Shown here piece after piece: positions 49,667 through 57,784 of a DNA stretch of 64,000 nucleotides; position 1 is the stretch's first letter; each line of letters begins with the position of its first letter. Both the position numbers and the translations under genes were made by a program. The DNA is taken from positions 248,001 through 312,000 of the forward strand of contig JAGIBL010000002.1 in assembly GCA_017744365.1 (NCBI GenBank), in the 5' to 3' direction. A model generated the notes under the pieces. That model was not told where the DNA came from and searched no databases. It saw only the letters and a list, made by a program, of their open reading frames with translations. The stretch comes from Nocardioidaceae bacterium (GTDB lineage: Bacteria; Actinomycetota; Actinomycetes; Propionibacteriales; Nocardioidaceae).

Positions 49667-50406
49667 CGCGCACCCCCGACACCCAGGTACGCCGCGTGCA
49701 CCTGCGCGTCTCGTCGTACGTCGGCGGGGGCACCGTGCGCGATGACCGCGCCGTGGTCGAGCACGATGACCTCCTCGGCGAGGTCGAAGACCAGGTCGAC
49801 GTTGTGCTCGATGAGGAGCACCCCGCACCCGCTGTCCTGCTGGATCCGGCGCAGCAGCGCGGTGAACCCGGCCAGCTCCAGGTCGTCGACCCCCGCGGCC
49901 GGCTCGTCGAGGAGCAGGAAGCGCGGGGCGAGGCCGAGGGCGCGGGCCATCCCGGCGGCGCGCTGCTCGGCGTACGGGAGCGCCGCGGCACGGACCTCGG
50001 CCACCCGGCGCAGGCCGGTGAGCCCGAGGATCCGCTGCATCTCGACGACCGCCGCCCGGCGGGAGCCGTCCCGTGAGAGCACCGCCGCCTCGACGTTCTC
50101 CCGGACCGAGAGCTCCGGGAAGAGCCGGGCGCTCTGGAACGTCCGGGCCAGGCCGGCCCGCGCCCGCCGCTGCGGTGACCAGCCGGTGATGTCCTCGCCG
50201 TCCAGGAACACCCGGCCCGAGGTGAGCGCGGCGAACCCGGTCAGCGCGTTGACCAGGGTGGTCTTTCCGGCGCCGTTGGGCCCGATCAGGCCGGTCCAGC
50301 GGCCGGGCTCGCAGCGCACCGAGACGTCGTCGAGGGCGTGGATGCCGGCGTAGTGCAGCGTCGCCGCCTCGGTCCACAGCCCGGCGCCGTCAGTCCACGA
50401 GGGCAC
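49663..50406 (-). CDS. livG: LivG-type ABC transporter ATPase, set B
   Basis: A 247-residue ATPase with Walker A GPNGAGKTT, RTFQSARLFPELSVREN, Walker B FLLLDEPAAGVDD and IEHNVDLVF. The signature LPYAEQRAAGMARAL is LivG-like and degenerate. The GTG at 50406 lies 17 bases inside the 3' end of the binding-protein gene, so the two are coupled. Confidence 0.92.
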   Translation of the reverse strand: MPSWTDGAGLWTEAATLHYAGIHALDDVSVRCEPGRWTGLIGPNGAGKTTLVNALTGFAALTSGRVFLDGEDITGWSPQRRARAGLARTFQSARLFPELSVRENVEAAVLSRDGSRRAAVVEMQRILGLTGLRRVAEVRAAALPYAEQRAAGMARALGLAPRFLLLDEPAAGVDDLELAGFTALLRRIQQDSGCGVLLIEHNVDLVFDLAEEVIVLDHGAVIAHGAPADVRRDAQVHAAYLGVGGAR

Positions 50407-51571
50407 GGGCGTTCTCGGTGGCGACGTTGGCGACGTGGTGGAAGGTCCCGCCCTCGGCCTCGAGCACGCGCACGTCCCAGTCGAAGTCCACGTGGTAGTC
50501 GGTGCCGAAGCTCATCGGCCCGACGATCGAGTCCTGGGTGCCGCGCTGCAGCGCCTTCGCCAGCTTCTTGCCGTCGGTCGTGCCGGCCGACTCCAGCGCC
50601 TTCGCGATCAGGTCGAAGGTCGACTGCCCGTAGACGAACGCGCCCGTCGGCGGCGCCTCGCCCACCTCCTTCTGGTACGTCGCCAGCAGCTCGTTGACCG
50701 CGGCGCTCGGGTCGTCGCCGTACCGCGAGGCCGGTGAGATCACGTAGAAGTCGGAGAGGTCCGGGAGCGCCTTGGTCCAGTAGTCGCCGTCCATCCCGAA
50801 GTTGGCCAGGACCGGCTGCTTCAGGCCGCCCTGGCGCGCCTGCAGCACCGCCATCGCGCCCCCGGGCGGGTAGGAGCAGAGCACCAGCGCGTCGAACGTC
50901 TTGCCCGCCGCCCGCGACACCTGCGACGGGATCGCCTGGTCGGAGTTCTGGAAGACGTCCGCGCCGGCGATGCTGCCGCCCAGCTCCCCGAACCGCTGCT
51001 TGAACGCGGCGCAGGTGTTCTTCGAGTAGTCCAGCGAGGTGTCGGTCAGGGTGTAGACGTTCTTCCAGCCGCGGGAGATGGCGTACTGGGCCAGCGCGGC
51101 GCCCTCGGTGGGGATGGACATGCCGAGGTTGAAGACCAGGTCACCGAGCCCGTTCGGGCCGAACCGTACGTCGGAGGCGCACGGCGCGAAGGAGACGACG
51201 CCGGCGTCCTGGGCGACGGTCGCCGCCGGGCCGCCGGTGGAGAAGTTGCAGGTGACGATGAGCAGGTCCGCCCCGGCCGCGATCAGCTTGGTCGCCGCGT
51301 TCGCGGACTCGGTGCTGTCGCTCTTGTCGTCGATGACCTTGAGCTCCACCTTCCGGCCGCCGATGCCGCCGTGCTCGTTCGCGCGGTCCACCGCGATCTC
51401 GAGGCTGTGGTAGACGGGCATGTCGAAGGAGGACATGAAGCCGGTCTTCGCGATGGCCGCGCCGATGACGATGGTGCCGTCGCCGGACGACGACCCGGTG
51501 TCGTCGCTCCCGCAGCCCGCCAGGGTGACCGCGAGGGTCACGGCGAGTCCCAGCCGGATTGCTCTGCTCAT
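50390..51571 (-). CDS. Branched-chain-amino-acid-type ABC substrate-binding lipoprotein, set B
   Basis: A 393-residue Peripla_BP_6 protein with the lipobox LAGC at the end of the leader. The domain opens TIVIGAAIAKTGFMSSFDMP, and TCNFSTGGPAAT and LCSYPPGGAM mark the ligand cleft. Paralogous to the set A protein (40668-41885). It lies directly downstream of the ring-cleavage enzymes, nine bases after the hydrolase gene, so it probably captures the aromatic substrate or a related carboxylate; that is inference. Confidence 0.9.
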   Translation of the reverse strand: MSRAIRLGLAVTLAVTLAGCGSDDTGSSSGDGTIVIGAAIAKTGFMSSFDMPVYHSLEIAVDRANEHGGIGGRKVELKVIDDKSDSTESANAATKLIAAGADLLIVTCNFSTGGPAATVAQDAGVVSFAPCASDVRFGPNGLGDLVFNLGMSIPTEGAALAQYAISRGWKNVYTLTDTSLDYSKNTCAAFKQRFGELGGSIAGADVFQNSDQAIPSQVSRAAGKTFDALVLCSYPPGGAMAVLQARQGGLKQPVLANFGMDGDYWTKALPDLSDFYVISPASRYGDDPSAAVNELLATYQKEVGEAPPTGAFVYGQSTFDLIAKALESAGTTDGKKLAKALQRGTQDSIVGPMSFGTDYHVDFDWDVRVLEAEGGTFHHVANVATENARALVD

Positions 51572-51580
51572 GACTGCTCC

Positions 51581-52459
51581 TCAGGAAGGGTGAGTGTCGT
51601 TCGAGGGGACTCGGTCGGCGTCGAGGAACTCCACGACGGCGCGGTTGAAGCGGTCGGGCAGCTCCCACATCACCCAGTGGCCGGCCTTCGGCAGCACCAG
51701 GAGCTCGCAGTCGGGCAGCGTCTTCGCGAACAGCAGGCACGAGTCGAACGGCGTCACCCGGTCGTCGAGGCCGAAGACGACGAGCGTCGGCTGGGTGAGC
51801 TCGTGCATGAAGCTGGTGACGTCGGTCAGCCGCTGCTTGCGCTGGGTGCTGAACAGGGCCAGCGTCTCGGGCTCGATGCTGGCCTCGAACCGCTCGTCGA
51901 CCACGTCCTCGGTGAGCTGGTCCGGGTCGTGCAGCAGGCTCTGCAGGATCTCCTTCATCACCGCGCGCGAGGGCGGTCCGGGGTTGTAGTAGGTGAACAT
52001 CCGCTTGAGCGCGTCCATCGGCACCGGGGTCATCACCGACCGCTGGATCCCGCCCGGCCCCATCAGGATCATCCGCCGCACCAGGTCCGGGTTGCGGTGC
52101 GCCATCAGGCAGGCGGCGCCGGCGCCGAGCGAGTTGCCGACCACGTCGACCCGCTCGATGCCGAGCGCGGTGACCGCCTCGGTCACGGCCTCGACGTACG
52201 TCGACGGGAAGACCTCGTCCTCGGGCAGCTCCACCTTCGAGCTCTCGCCGAACTGCGGGAAGTCGAAGGTGAGCACCCGGCGGCCGGCCGAGAGCGGGCC
52301 GATGTTGCGGCAGTAGTTCGACCAGCCGCTGGCACCCGGGCCACCGCCGTGGAGCAGCACCAGCACCGGCCGGTCGCCCTGCTCACCGGTGTCGTGGAAG
52401 TGCAGCTCGATGTCGCCGCAGACGGTGAGGCGGCGGCTGGAGGCGGCGCGGTCGGTCAT
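51581..52459 (-). CDS. Meta-cleavage product hydrolase (BphD/HsaD-like, alpha/beta-hydrolase)
   Basis: A 292-residue alpha/beta-hydrolase. The oxyanion segment is LHGGGPGASGWSNY, the nucleophile is S110 in VGNSLGAG, the acid is D233 in FGLDDRVTPFD and the base is H261 in KAGHWVMWE. LHGGGPGASGWSNY is diagnostic of C-C hydrolases that cleave ring-fission products into a dienoate and an acid. It acts directly after the extradiol dioxygenase encoded 39 bases upstream. Confidence 0.93.
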   Translation of the reverse strand: MTDRAASSRRLTVCGDIELHFHDTGEQGDRPVLVLLHGGGPGASGWSNYCRNIGPLSAGRRVLTFDFPQFGESSKVELPEDEVFPSTYVEAVTEAVTALGIERVDVVGNSLGAGAACLMAHRNPDLVRRMILMGPGGIQRSVMTPVPMDALKRMFTYYNPGPPSRAVMKEILQSLLHDPDQLTEDVVDERFEASIEPETLALFSTQRKQRLTDVTSFMHELTQPTLVVFGLDDRVTPFDSCLLFAKTLPDCELLVLPKAGHWVMWELPDRFNRAVVEFLDADRVPSNDTHPS

Positions 52460-52498
52460 GGTTCTCCTTCGTGGTCCGTACGTCGGGCGGGCGATCGC

Positions 52499-53404
52499 TC
52501 AGCTGATCTGGAAGCCGTCCTCGGAGCGGTGGCCCCACAGCGACGGCACGTCGTGGGTGGCCACCTCCCAGGTGTCGTCGTCGACGACGCGGCCGTCGGT
52601 GCCGTACTCGATCTGCACGCCGCCCGGCCCGGCGACGTAGAACGACGTCATCAGGTCGTTGCTGTGCTTGCCGACCGACTGCGGGATCGGCAGCCCGGCG
52701 TCGAGGCAGCGGTCGAGCGCGCGGCCGACGTCGTTGAGCTGGGCGGCCTCGAGGAGGAAGTGGTGCAGCCGGCGCTGCGGGACCTCGGCGCCGCCGTCGA
52801 CCAGGGCCAGGCTGTGGTGCCGCGGGTTGCAGCGCAGGAAGGTCGCGTGCAGGCCCTCGGTGGTGACGATCCGGTCGGTCACGCGCATCCCGAGCAGCTC
52901 GACGTAGAAGTCGATCGTCTCCCGGTAGTGCTGGGTGACCAGCACCGCGTGGCCGAGCCCGAGGTCGCCGGTGACGAAGGACGCCGACCACGGCGACCGG
53001 AACGGCTCGCCCGTCGAGGCACCGCAGTACAGCTCGAGGCGGACGCCCTCCGGGTCGAGGATCCAGGCCAGCTGCCGGACCCCGCGAGCCGCCAGCTCCG
53101 CCGCCGTGGCCGGCTGCGCCCGGACTCCGCGCTCGGCCAGGCGCGCGACCAGGGCGGCCAGGGCGGTCTCGTCCTCGACCTCCCAGCCGAGGTAGGCGAC
53201 GTCGTCGTCCTCGGACCGGGTCACCGCGATGCGCCAGGCCCGGTCGTCGACCCGGGCCAGCAGCCGCTCCTGGTCGTGCTGGACGACGTCGCACCCGACG
53301 AGGCCGAGCAGGTACGCCCAGGACGGGAGGTCGGTGCTGCCCAGGCCGAGGTAGCCGAGCTGCCGGATCCCGGGCACGAGCCCGGGTGAGCGGGGGGCTG
53401 TCAT
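52499..53404 (-). CDS. Extradiol ring-cleavage dioxygenase (BphC/HsaC-like type I)
   Basis: A 301-residue two-domain VOC-fold dioxygenase. The iron ligands in the C-terminal domain are H152 (GLGHAVL), H214 or H215 (RRLHHFLLEA) and E266 (VQIEYGTDG). Active-site residues H247 (GKHSND) and Y256 (TSFYVAG) are at BphC-like spacing. It opens a catechol-type ring next to the hydroxyls. The N-terminal domain has lost metal ligands, as is normal. Fourteen bases separate it from the reductase gene. Confidence 0.93.
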   Translation of the reverse strand: MTAPRSPGLVPGIRQLGYLGLGSTDLPSWAYLLGLVGCDVVQHDQERLLARVDDRAWRIAVTRSEDDDVAYLGWEVEDETALAALVARLAERGVRAQPATAAELAARGVRQLAWILDPEGVRLELYCGASTGEPFRSPWSASFVTGDLGLGHAVLVTQHYRETIDFYVELLGMRVTDRIVTTEGLHATFLRCNPRHHSLALVDGGAEVPQRRLHHFLLEAAQLNDVGRALDRCLDAGLPIPQSVGKHSNDLMTSFYVAGPGGVQIEYGTDGRVVDDDTWEVATHDVPSLWGHRSEDGFQIS

Positions 53405-53418
53405 GGCGACGTCTCCTC

Positions 53419-54459
53419 TCAGGTGTCGGTGGGCACGAACTTCTCGGCGTGGACCCGGTGCGCCGCCATGCCCAGCGCCGTCAGCCGATCCGCCGCCGCC
53501 GCGACCATCCCGGGCGGTCCGCAGACGTAGGCCTCGGCGTCCGGCGCCAGCGGCTCCTCACCGAGCAGGGAGACCGGTGTGCCCCGGGTGGTCTCCTCGT
53601 CCGGCGGATCGCCCTCGGTGACCCCGATGCGCAGGGTCAGGCCGGGCATCCAGAACGCGCGCATCCGCAGCTCCGCGGCACCGAAGAGGTCCTCGCCGCT
53701 CTGGCAGGCGAAGCAGACCAGCACCGGCGGCTTCGGTCCGCGTCGCTCGCGCAGCTCGTCGACCATCGCCAGCACCGGCGCCAGCCCGGTCCCGCCGGCC
53801 ACGAAGACGTGCTGGCCGGTGCCGCCGCGCAGCGAGAACCCGCCGAGCGGGTACTCGACCTCCAGCTCGTCGCCGGGCACGGCCCGCTCCAGGTAGGCCG
53901 ACATCGCCCCGCCGGGAATGAGCTTCACGCAGAAGACCAGCTCGGGCAGCGCCCGCGCGGTGCCGGCCATCGAGTAGGACCGCCACTGGTCGGTGCCCGG
54001 GACCCGGAGCCGGGCGTACTGCCCGGCCGCGTGCACGACCGGCGGGATCTCGTCGGCGAGCTCGAGCCGCAGCTCGACGACCGTGCCCGAGACCTGCTGC
54101 ACGCCGGTCACGACGGCGCGCAGCAGCGCGGGACGCTGGGAGGCGAGCCCCGAGTCGTAGCCGAGCTCGAAGGTCGCGTCGCCGTCGACCTCCGTGGAGC
54201 AGAGCAGCCGGGCACCGGCCTCCTGCTCGCTCGGCAGCAGCGAGAGCGTCCGTCCGGCGACGGTGCGGGTCGACCCGGAGAGCAGCGAGGCCAGGCAGGT
54301 GCCGCAGCTGCCGACCCGGCACTGCGAGGCCAGGAACACCTCGGCGGCCTCCGCGGCCTCGAGCACGGTCTGCCCGGGCTCGACCGGGAACTCGACGGCG
54401 TGGTCGTCCTCGAAGCGGAGCTTGACGGTGCGCGCGCCCTCAGGTCCTGCTCCGGTCAC
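53419..54459 (-). CDS. Oxygenase reductase component: [2Fe-2S] ferredoxin plus FAD/NAD(P) domains (BenC-like order)
   Basis: A 346-residue electron-transfer protein. The N-terminal plant-type [2Fe-2S] domain has Cys47, Cys52, Cys55 and Cys87 (SQCRVGSCGTC and RLLC). The FAD domain has RSYSMAG and the NAD(P) domain has VAGGTGLAPVLAM and YVCGPPGMV. The ferredoxin-first order matches BenC-type reductases. It would transfer electrons from NAD(P)H to the Rieske oxygenase encoded nine bases upstream. No separate ferredoxin gene is present, so a two-component system is implied. Confidence 0.92.
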   Translation of the reverse strand: MTGAGPEGARTVKLRFEDDHAVEFPVEPGQTVLEAAEAAEVFLASQCRVGSCGTCLASLLSGSTRTVAGRTLSLLPSEQEAGARLLCSTEVDGDATFELGYDSGLASQRPALLRAVVTGVQQVSGTVVELRLELADEIPPVVHAAGQYARLRVPGTDQWRSYSMAGTARALPELVFCVKLIPGGAMSAYLERAVPGDELEVEYPLGGFSLRGGTGQHVFVAGGTGLAPVLAMVDELRERRGPKPPVLVCFACQSGEDLFGAAELRMRAFWMPGLTLRIGVTEGDPPDEETTRGTPVSLLGEEPLAPDAEAYVCGPPGMVAAAADRLTALGMAAHRVHAEKFVPTDT

Positions 54460-54468
54460 GGCGCCTGC

Positions 54469-55674
54469 CTACGCGTTCTTCGGCGTCGGATGGGCCTGCG
54501 GCGTCTGGTACCCGCGGGCGTAGCGCGAGACGATCTTGCGCCAGCCGACGATGACCGCGTCCATGCCGCACAGCTGCTCGTCGTCCCAGCCGGTACCGCC
54601 CTCGGCGTAGAAGTTCTCCATCGCCTCGCGGGCGAACAGGTCGTCGTCGTTGAAGGCACCGAGCGCGGCGTCGCGCCAGAGCTTGTCGTAGGCGTACTCG
54701 AAGTCGGTCCGCTCCGCGGGCGTGGGGCACGACTTGGCGACCACCGCCCAGTACTCGTGGTGCTCGTCGTCGATCGGGACGTACCACTCGTACTGCGCCA
54801 GCCCGTACGCCGGCCAGTGCTCGACCATCAGCACGCCGGGCAGGAAGATCGAGGTGCGCAGGCCCGGGATCTTGTTGGCGCCGCGGGCCTGGAGACCGAG
54901 CTTCTCCGAGCTCATCACCACGTCGTAGTCGCCGGAGTCCCACTCGTTGCGGATGCCCTTGGGGCCGTCGCCCTCGAAGGTGGTCAGCGCGTTCGGCCCG
55001 CGCGGCACCAGTCCCAGCGGCAGCGCGGTGTCCAGGGCGACCACGATCGGGCTGTCCCGGTGCAGCCAGTTGTGCCCGGGGTCGAAGCCGTTCTCCACGC
55101 CGAGCCGCCAGTTGGAGGCGACCGTCCGGCGGATGCCGAGCACCACCGCGTCGTCGTCGAGCAGGTGCGGCACCTGGTGGGGGTAGTCGGCGGGCAGCTT
55201 GGGTGGCAGGTCCTCGGCCAGGTCGGGCACCGGCTCGTACCCGTCGTCGCCGACGAAGACGTAGATGATCCCGTTCTTCTCCCGGACCGGGAAGGTCTGG
55301 AGCTTGACGTCACCGACGATCGGGTCGTCCGGCGCGGCCACGATGGTGACCAGCTTGCCGGTCTCCAGGTCGTAGGTGAAGCCGTGGTACCAGCAGGTCA
55401 GCGTGTCCTTGGTGAAGCAGGCCGGCCGGATCGACATCCGCACGCCGCGGTGCGCGCACTGGTCGCGCAGCGCGAAGACCTCGCCGTTCGCGCGGCGCAG
55501 GATGACCGGGATGCCGCAGACCTTGATGCCCTTGGCCTCGTCCTCGCCGAGCTCGCTGGAGAAGAACGCCGGGTACCAGTGGTTCATCAGCCCCCAGACC
55601 GCCTTGGTGTAGGGGTCGAACTGGCGGCGGGCGGCGCTCACCGGCTCGCTTCTTCTGGTCGCCGTCTCGCTCAT
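54469..55674 (-). CDS. Rieske non-haem iron oxygenase, large subunit (CarAa-like, alpha-only)
   Basis: A 401-residue oxygenase. The Rieske ligands are C73, H75 (CAHRGVRM) and C94, H97 (CWYHGFTYD). The catalytic iron site is D198, H201 and H205 in ENGFDPGHNWLH, with the D-x2-H-x3-H spacing of carbazole 1,9a-dioxygenase CarAa. No beta-subunit gene is present, as in CarAa-type homotrimers. It would hydroxylate an aromatic or heteroaromatic ring, perhaps at an angular position. The ATG at 55674 has GGAGGAG five bases upstream, and it is the first gene of the array. Confidence 0.93.
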   Translation of the reverse strand: MSETATRRSEPVSAARRQFDPYTKAVWGLMNHWYPAFFSSELGEDEAKGIKVCGIPVILRRANGEVFALRDQCAHRGVRMSIRPACFTKDTLTCWYHGFTYDLETGKLVTIVAAPDDPIVGDVKLQTFPVREKNGIIYVFVGDDGYEPVPDLAEDLPPKLPADYPHQVPHLLDDDAVVLGIRRTVASNWRLGVENGFDPGHNWLHRDSPIVVALDTALPLGLVPRGPNALTTFEGDGPKGIRNEWDSGDYDVVMSSEKLGLQARGANKIPGLRTSIFLPGVLMVEHWPAYGLAQYEWYVPIDDEHHEYWAVVAKSCPTPAERTDFEYAYDKLWRDAALGAFNDDDLFAREAMENFYAEGGTGWDDEQLCGMDAVIVGWRKIVSRYARGYQTPQAHPTPKNA

Positions 55675-55909
55675 GAGGGCTCCTCCGGATCGTCGCTCTG
55701 AGGTGTCCCGGCGGGTGTTCCTGGCCGGACGTGCCGATGCTAGGAAGCGCCCGGCGCGGGTCGCATTGGTCTGCGAGGCAGGGGCGGTTGCCCAATGGGG
55801 CGAGGCCGCTGCCCCTCCGGGTACCGCGGGCGCCGAAGGCCCCGGACCCGTGCCAGGGTCGGTCCGGAGGCGGGCGCGACGGCCCGCCGACGCGGGACGA
55901 GGAGGCGGG
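55675..55909. promoter_or_regulatory. Divergent promoter region between the Rieske operon and the TSUP permease gene
   Basis: A 235-base gap between divergent genes. It contains the GGAGGAG site of the Rieske gene at its left edge and GAGGAGG of the TSUP gene at its right edge. Promoters for both directions should lie here. By eye I cannot assign -35/-10 elements with confidence, and there is no GGTATACC site. Confidence 0.35.
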
Positions 55910-56641
55910 GTGGATCCGGTGCTGACGCTGGCGGCCGGCTTCGCGGCGGGCGCGGTCAACACCGCCGTCGGCTCCGGCAGCCTGGTCTCGTTCCCGCTGC
56001 TGATGGCCGGCGGGCTGAGCCCGGTCCACGCCAACATCGCCAACACGGTCGGGCTGGTGCCCGGCTCGCTGCTCGGCGCCTACGCCTACCGCGCCGAGGT
56101 GCCCCGCGGCGGTCACCGGTCGTTCGTGCCGCTCGCCGTCGCCGGCGGCCTGGCCGGCGCGTGCCTGCTCACCCGGCTGCCGGCGGCGGTCTTCGAGGCC
56201 GCAGTGCCGGTGATCGTGCTGGTCGCCTCGGTGCTGGTGCTCACCCAGCGGCAGGTCGCCGGGGCGCTCGACCGCGCACTCTCACCCCGGTCGCGGCGAG
56301 TCGGGGGCCGCGCCGGGGTGCTGGCGACGAGCGTGTACGGCGGCTACTTCAGCGCCGCGCAGGGCGTGCTGTTCACCGCGGTCCTGGGCCTGGTCGACGA
56401 CGCCGGCGCGCAGGCCACCAACGCCCGCAAGAACCTGCTGCAGGCCCTGGTCAACACCGCCGCCGCGTCCGTCTTCGTGGTCAGCGCGCACGTCTCCTGG
56501 GCACCGGTGGCCCTGGTCGCGGCGGGCGGGCTGGCGGGAGCCCCGGTCGGCGCCGCCGCCGGCCGGCGGCTGTCGGCGCGGGCGCTGCGCACGCTGGTCG
56601 CCTTGGTCGGCCTGGCCACGGTGGTGCGGCTTGTCGTCTAG
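55910..56641 (+). CDS. TSUP (TauE/SafE) family membrane transporter
   Basis: A 243-residue membrane protein with about seven to eight helices. The N-terminal repeat is AGFAAGAVNTAVGSGSLVSF and the second repeat contains SVYGGYFSAAQGVLFTAVLG, the two signature regions of the TSUP/DUF81 family. Members move sulfite, sulfoacetate or related organic anions. I chose the GTG at 55910, four bases after a GGAGG, because upstream sequence is GC-rich and non-hydrophobic. It may export or import an anion linked to the divergent aromatic pathway. Confidence 0.87.
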   Translation: MDPVLTLAAGFAAGAVNTAVGSGSLVSFPLLMAGGLSPVHANIANTVGLVPGSLLGAYAYRAEVPRGGHRSFVPLAVAGGLAGACLLTRLPAAVFEAAVPVIVLVASVLVLTQRQVAGALDRALSPRSRRVGGRAGVLATSVYGGYFSAAQGVLFTAVLGLVDDAGAQATNARKNLLQALVNTAAASVFVVSAHVSWAPVALVAAGGLAGAPVGAAAGRRLSARALRTLVALVGLATVVRLVV

Positions 56642-56669
56642 GTGCGGCCTGTCGAGGAAAGGAGCTGCG

Positions 56670-57626
56670 ATGAGAGAGACACCCTGGGTCGCCACGGAGC
56701 TGGGCACCTTCGCCGGAGTCCCGCGCGCGACCGCGGAGAACCGGTGGCACGCCCGCGCGGCGATCGTCGGGCTGCCCTTCGACATGGGTACGAACCCGGC
56801 GCGGATCGGCTGCCGGCAGGGACCGGACCACATCCGGCGCAGCAGCAGCCCGGACCGGCGCTTCCTGGACCACTCCCCGCGGGACCTGCTGCGCGAGCTC
56901 GCCGTCGTCGACTTCGGCAACGTCGCGGTGGTGCCGAGCCGGGTGGAGGAGTCCTTCGCGCGGATCGAGGCCGCGGTCGGCGAGGTGCTGGCGACCGGCG
57001 CCGTCCCGGTCACCCTCGGCGGCGACGGGTCGGTGAGCCTGCCGGTGCTGCGCGCGGCGCACGCCCGGCTCGGTCCGCTCGCGGTCCTGCACGTGGACGC
57101 GCACACCGACGCCTTCGACGTGCCGGGCACCGGGCGGTACACGACCGCGACGACCTTCCTGCGCGCCGAGGAGGAGGGACTGCTCGCCACCGTCGTCCAC
57201 GTCGGCGCCCGCGGCCTGGGGCTGGCGCCACGGGCCGAGGTGCTCGGCACCCGCGGCCTGCACCAGGTCATCACCACCGACGAGCTCTGCGCCGCCGGTC
57301 CCGCCGAGGTCGCGGCCCGGGTGCGGGAGGCCCTGGGCGACCGGCCGGCCTACCTGTGCTGGGACATGGACTTCTTCGACCCGGCCAGCGCGCCCGGGGT
57401 CGCGGCGCCCGAGTGGGGCGGCCCGGACACCCGGACCTGCCTGGACTTCCTGCGCGCCCTCGCGCCGCTGAGCCCGGTGGTCGCGGACATCAACACGGTG
57501 AGCCCGCCGCACGACAGCAGCGGCCTGACCGGCAACCTCGCGGCGCGCGTGGTGTTCGAGTGCCTGAACCTGATCGGCCCGCCGGTCAGGGCGGCGGAGC
57601 CAGCGGGACGTTCGTCCGGCGCCTGA
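56670..57626 (+). CDS. Arginase/agmatinase (ureohydrolase) family protein with altered metal site
   Basis: A 318-residue ureohydrolase-fold protein. The second and third metal motifs are intact: D143-A-H145-T-D147 (HVDAHTDAFD) and D232-M-D234 (CWDMDFFDP). The first motif, normally GGDHS, reads GGDGS with Gly120 at the His position; I checked the codons. Loss of this MnA ligand is unusual for a working arginase or agmatinase and suggests a mono-metal or altered enzyme. AAAGGAG precedes the ATG by five bases. The last 13 codons overlap an antisense relic. Confidence 0.88.
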   Translation: MRETPWVATELGTFAGVPRATAENRWHARAAIVGLPFDMGTNPARIGCRQGPDHIRRSSSPDRRFLDHSPRDLLRELAVVDFGNVAVVPSRVEESFARIEAAVGEVLATGAVPVTLGGDGSVSLPVLRAAHARLGPLAVLHVDAHTDAFDVPGTGRYTTATTFLRAEEEGLLATVVHVGARGLGLAPRAEVLGTRGLHQVITTDELCAAGPAEVAARVREALGDRPAYLCWDMDFFDPASAPGVAAPEWGGPDTRTCLDFLRALAPLSPVVADINTVSPPHDSSGLTGNLAARVVFECLNLIGPPVRAAEPAGRSSGA

Positions 57627-57734
57627 CCCGCCAGCGGCCGTCGGCGGCCTTGACGAAGACGTCGACGTAGGTGCTGGCAACCCGCCGACAAACATCGGGA
57701 TCCTGCAAACAAACGCAGTGGGAACGCCCGTCAA
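57586..57734 (-). pseudogene. C-terminal relic of an NTF2/SnoaL-like gene, antisense to the ureohydrolase 3' end
   Basis: In the minus strand, about 47 codons between an in-frame TAG (near 57735) and TGA (57586-57588) read RVASTYVDVFVKAADGRW and then RVRRRTNV. That is the typical C-terminus of SnoaL-like/NTF2-fold proteins, a fold also used by ring-hydroxylating-dioxygenase beta subunits. No start or N-terminal part is present. It probably remains from a gene deleted by recombination. Recognition is by eye. Confidence 0.45.
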
Positions 57735-57739
57735 ACCCC

Positions 57740-57753
57740 TAGTCTCCGGACTA
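57740..57753. promoter_or_regulatory. Short inverted repeat upstream of the XRE regulator
   Basis: TAGTC-TCCG-GACTA lies 31 bases before the XRE gene start. It could be an autoregulatory operator. Five-base arms are weak evidence. No clear promoter hexamers are seen in 57627-57784; the rest of this gap holds the antisense relic. Confidence 0.25.
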
Positions 57754-57784
57754 CCTGGCTCGTGCGGCGCCAGAAGGGGGCAAG

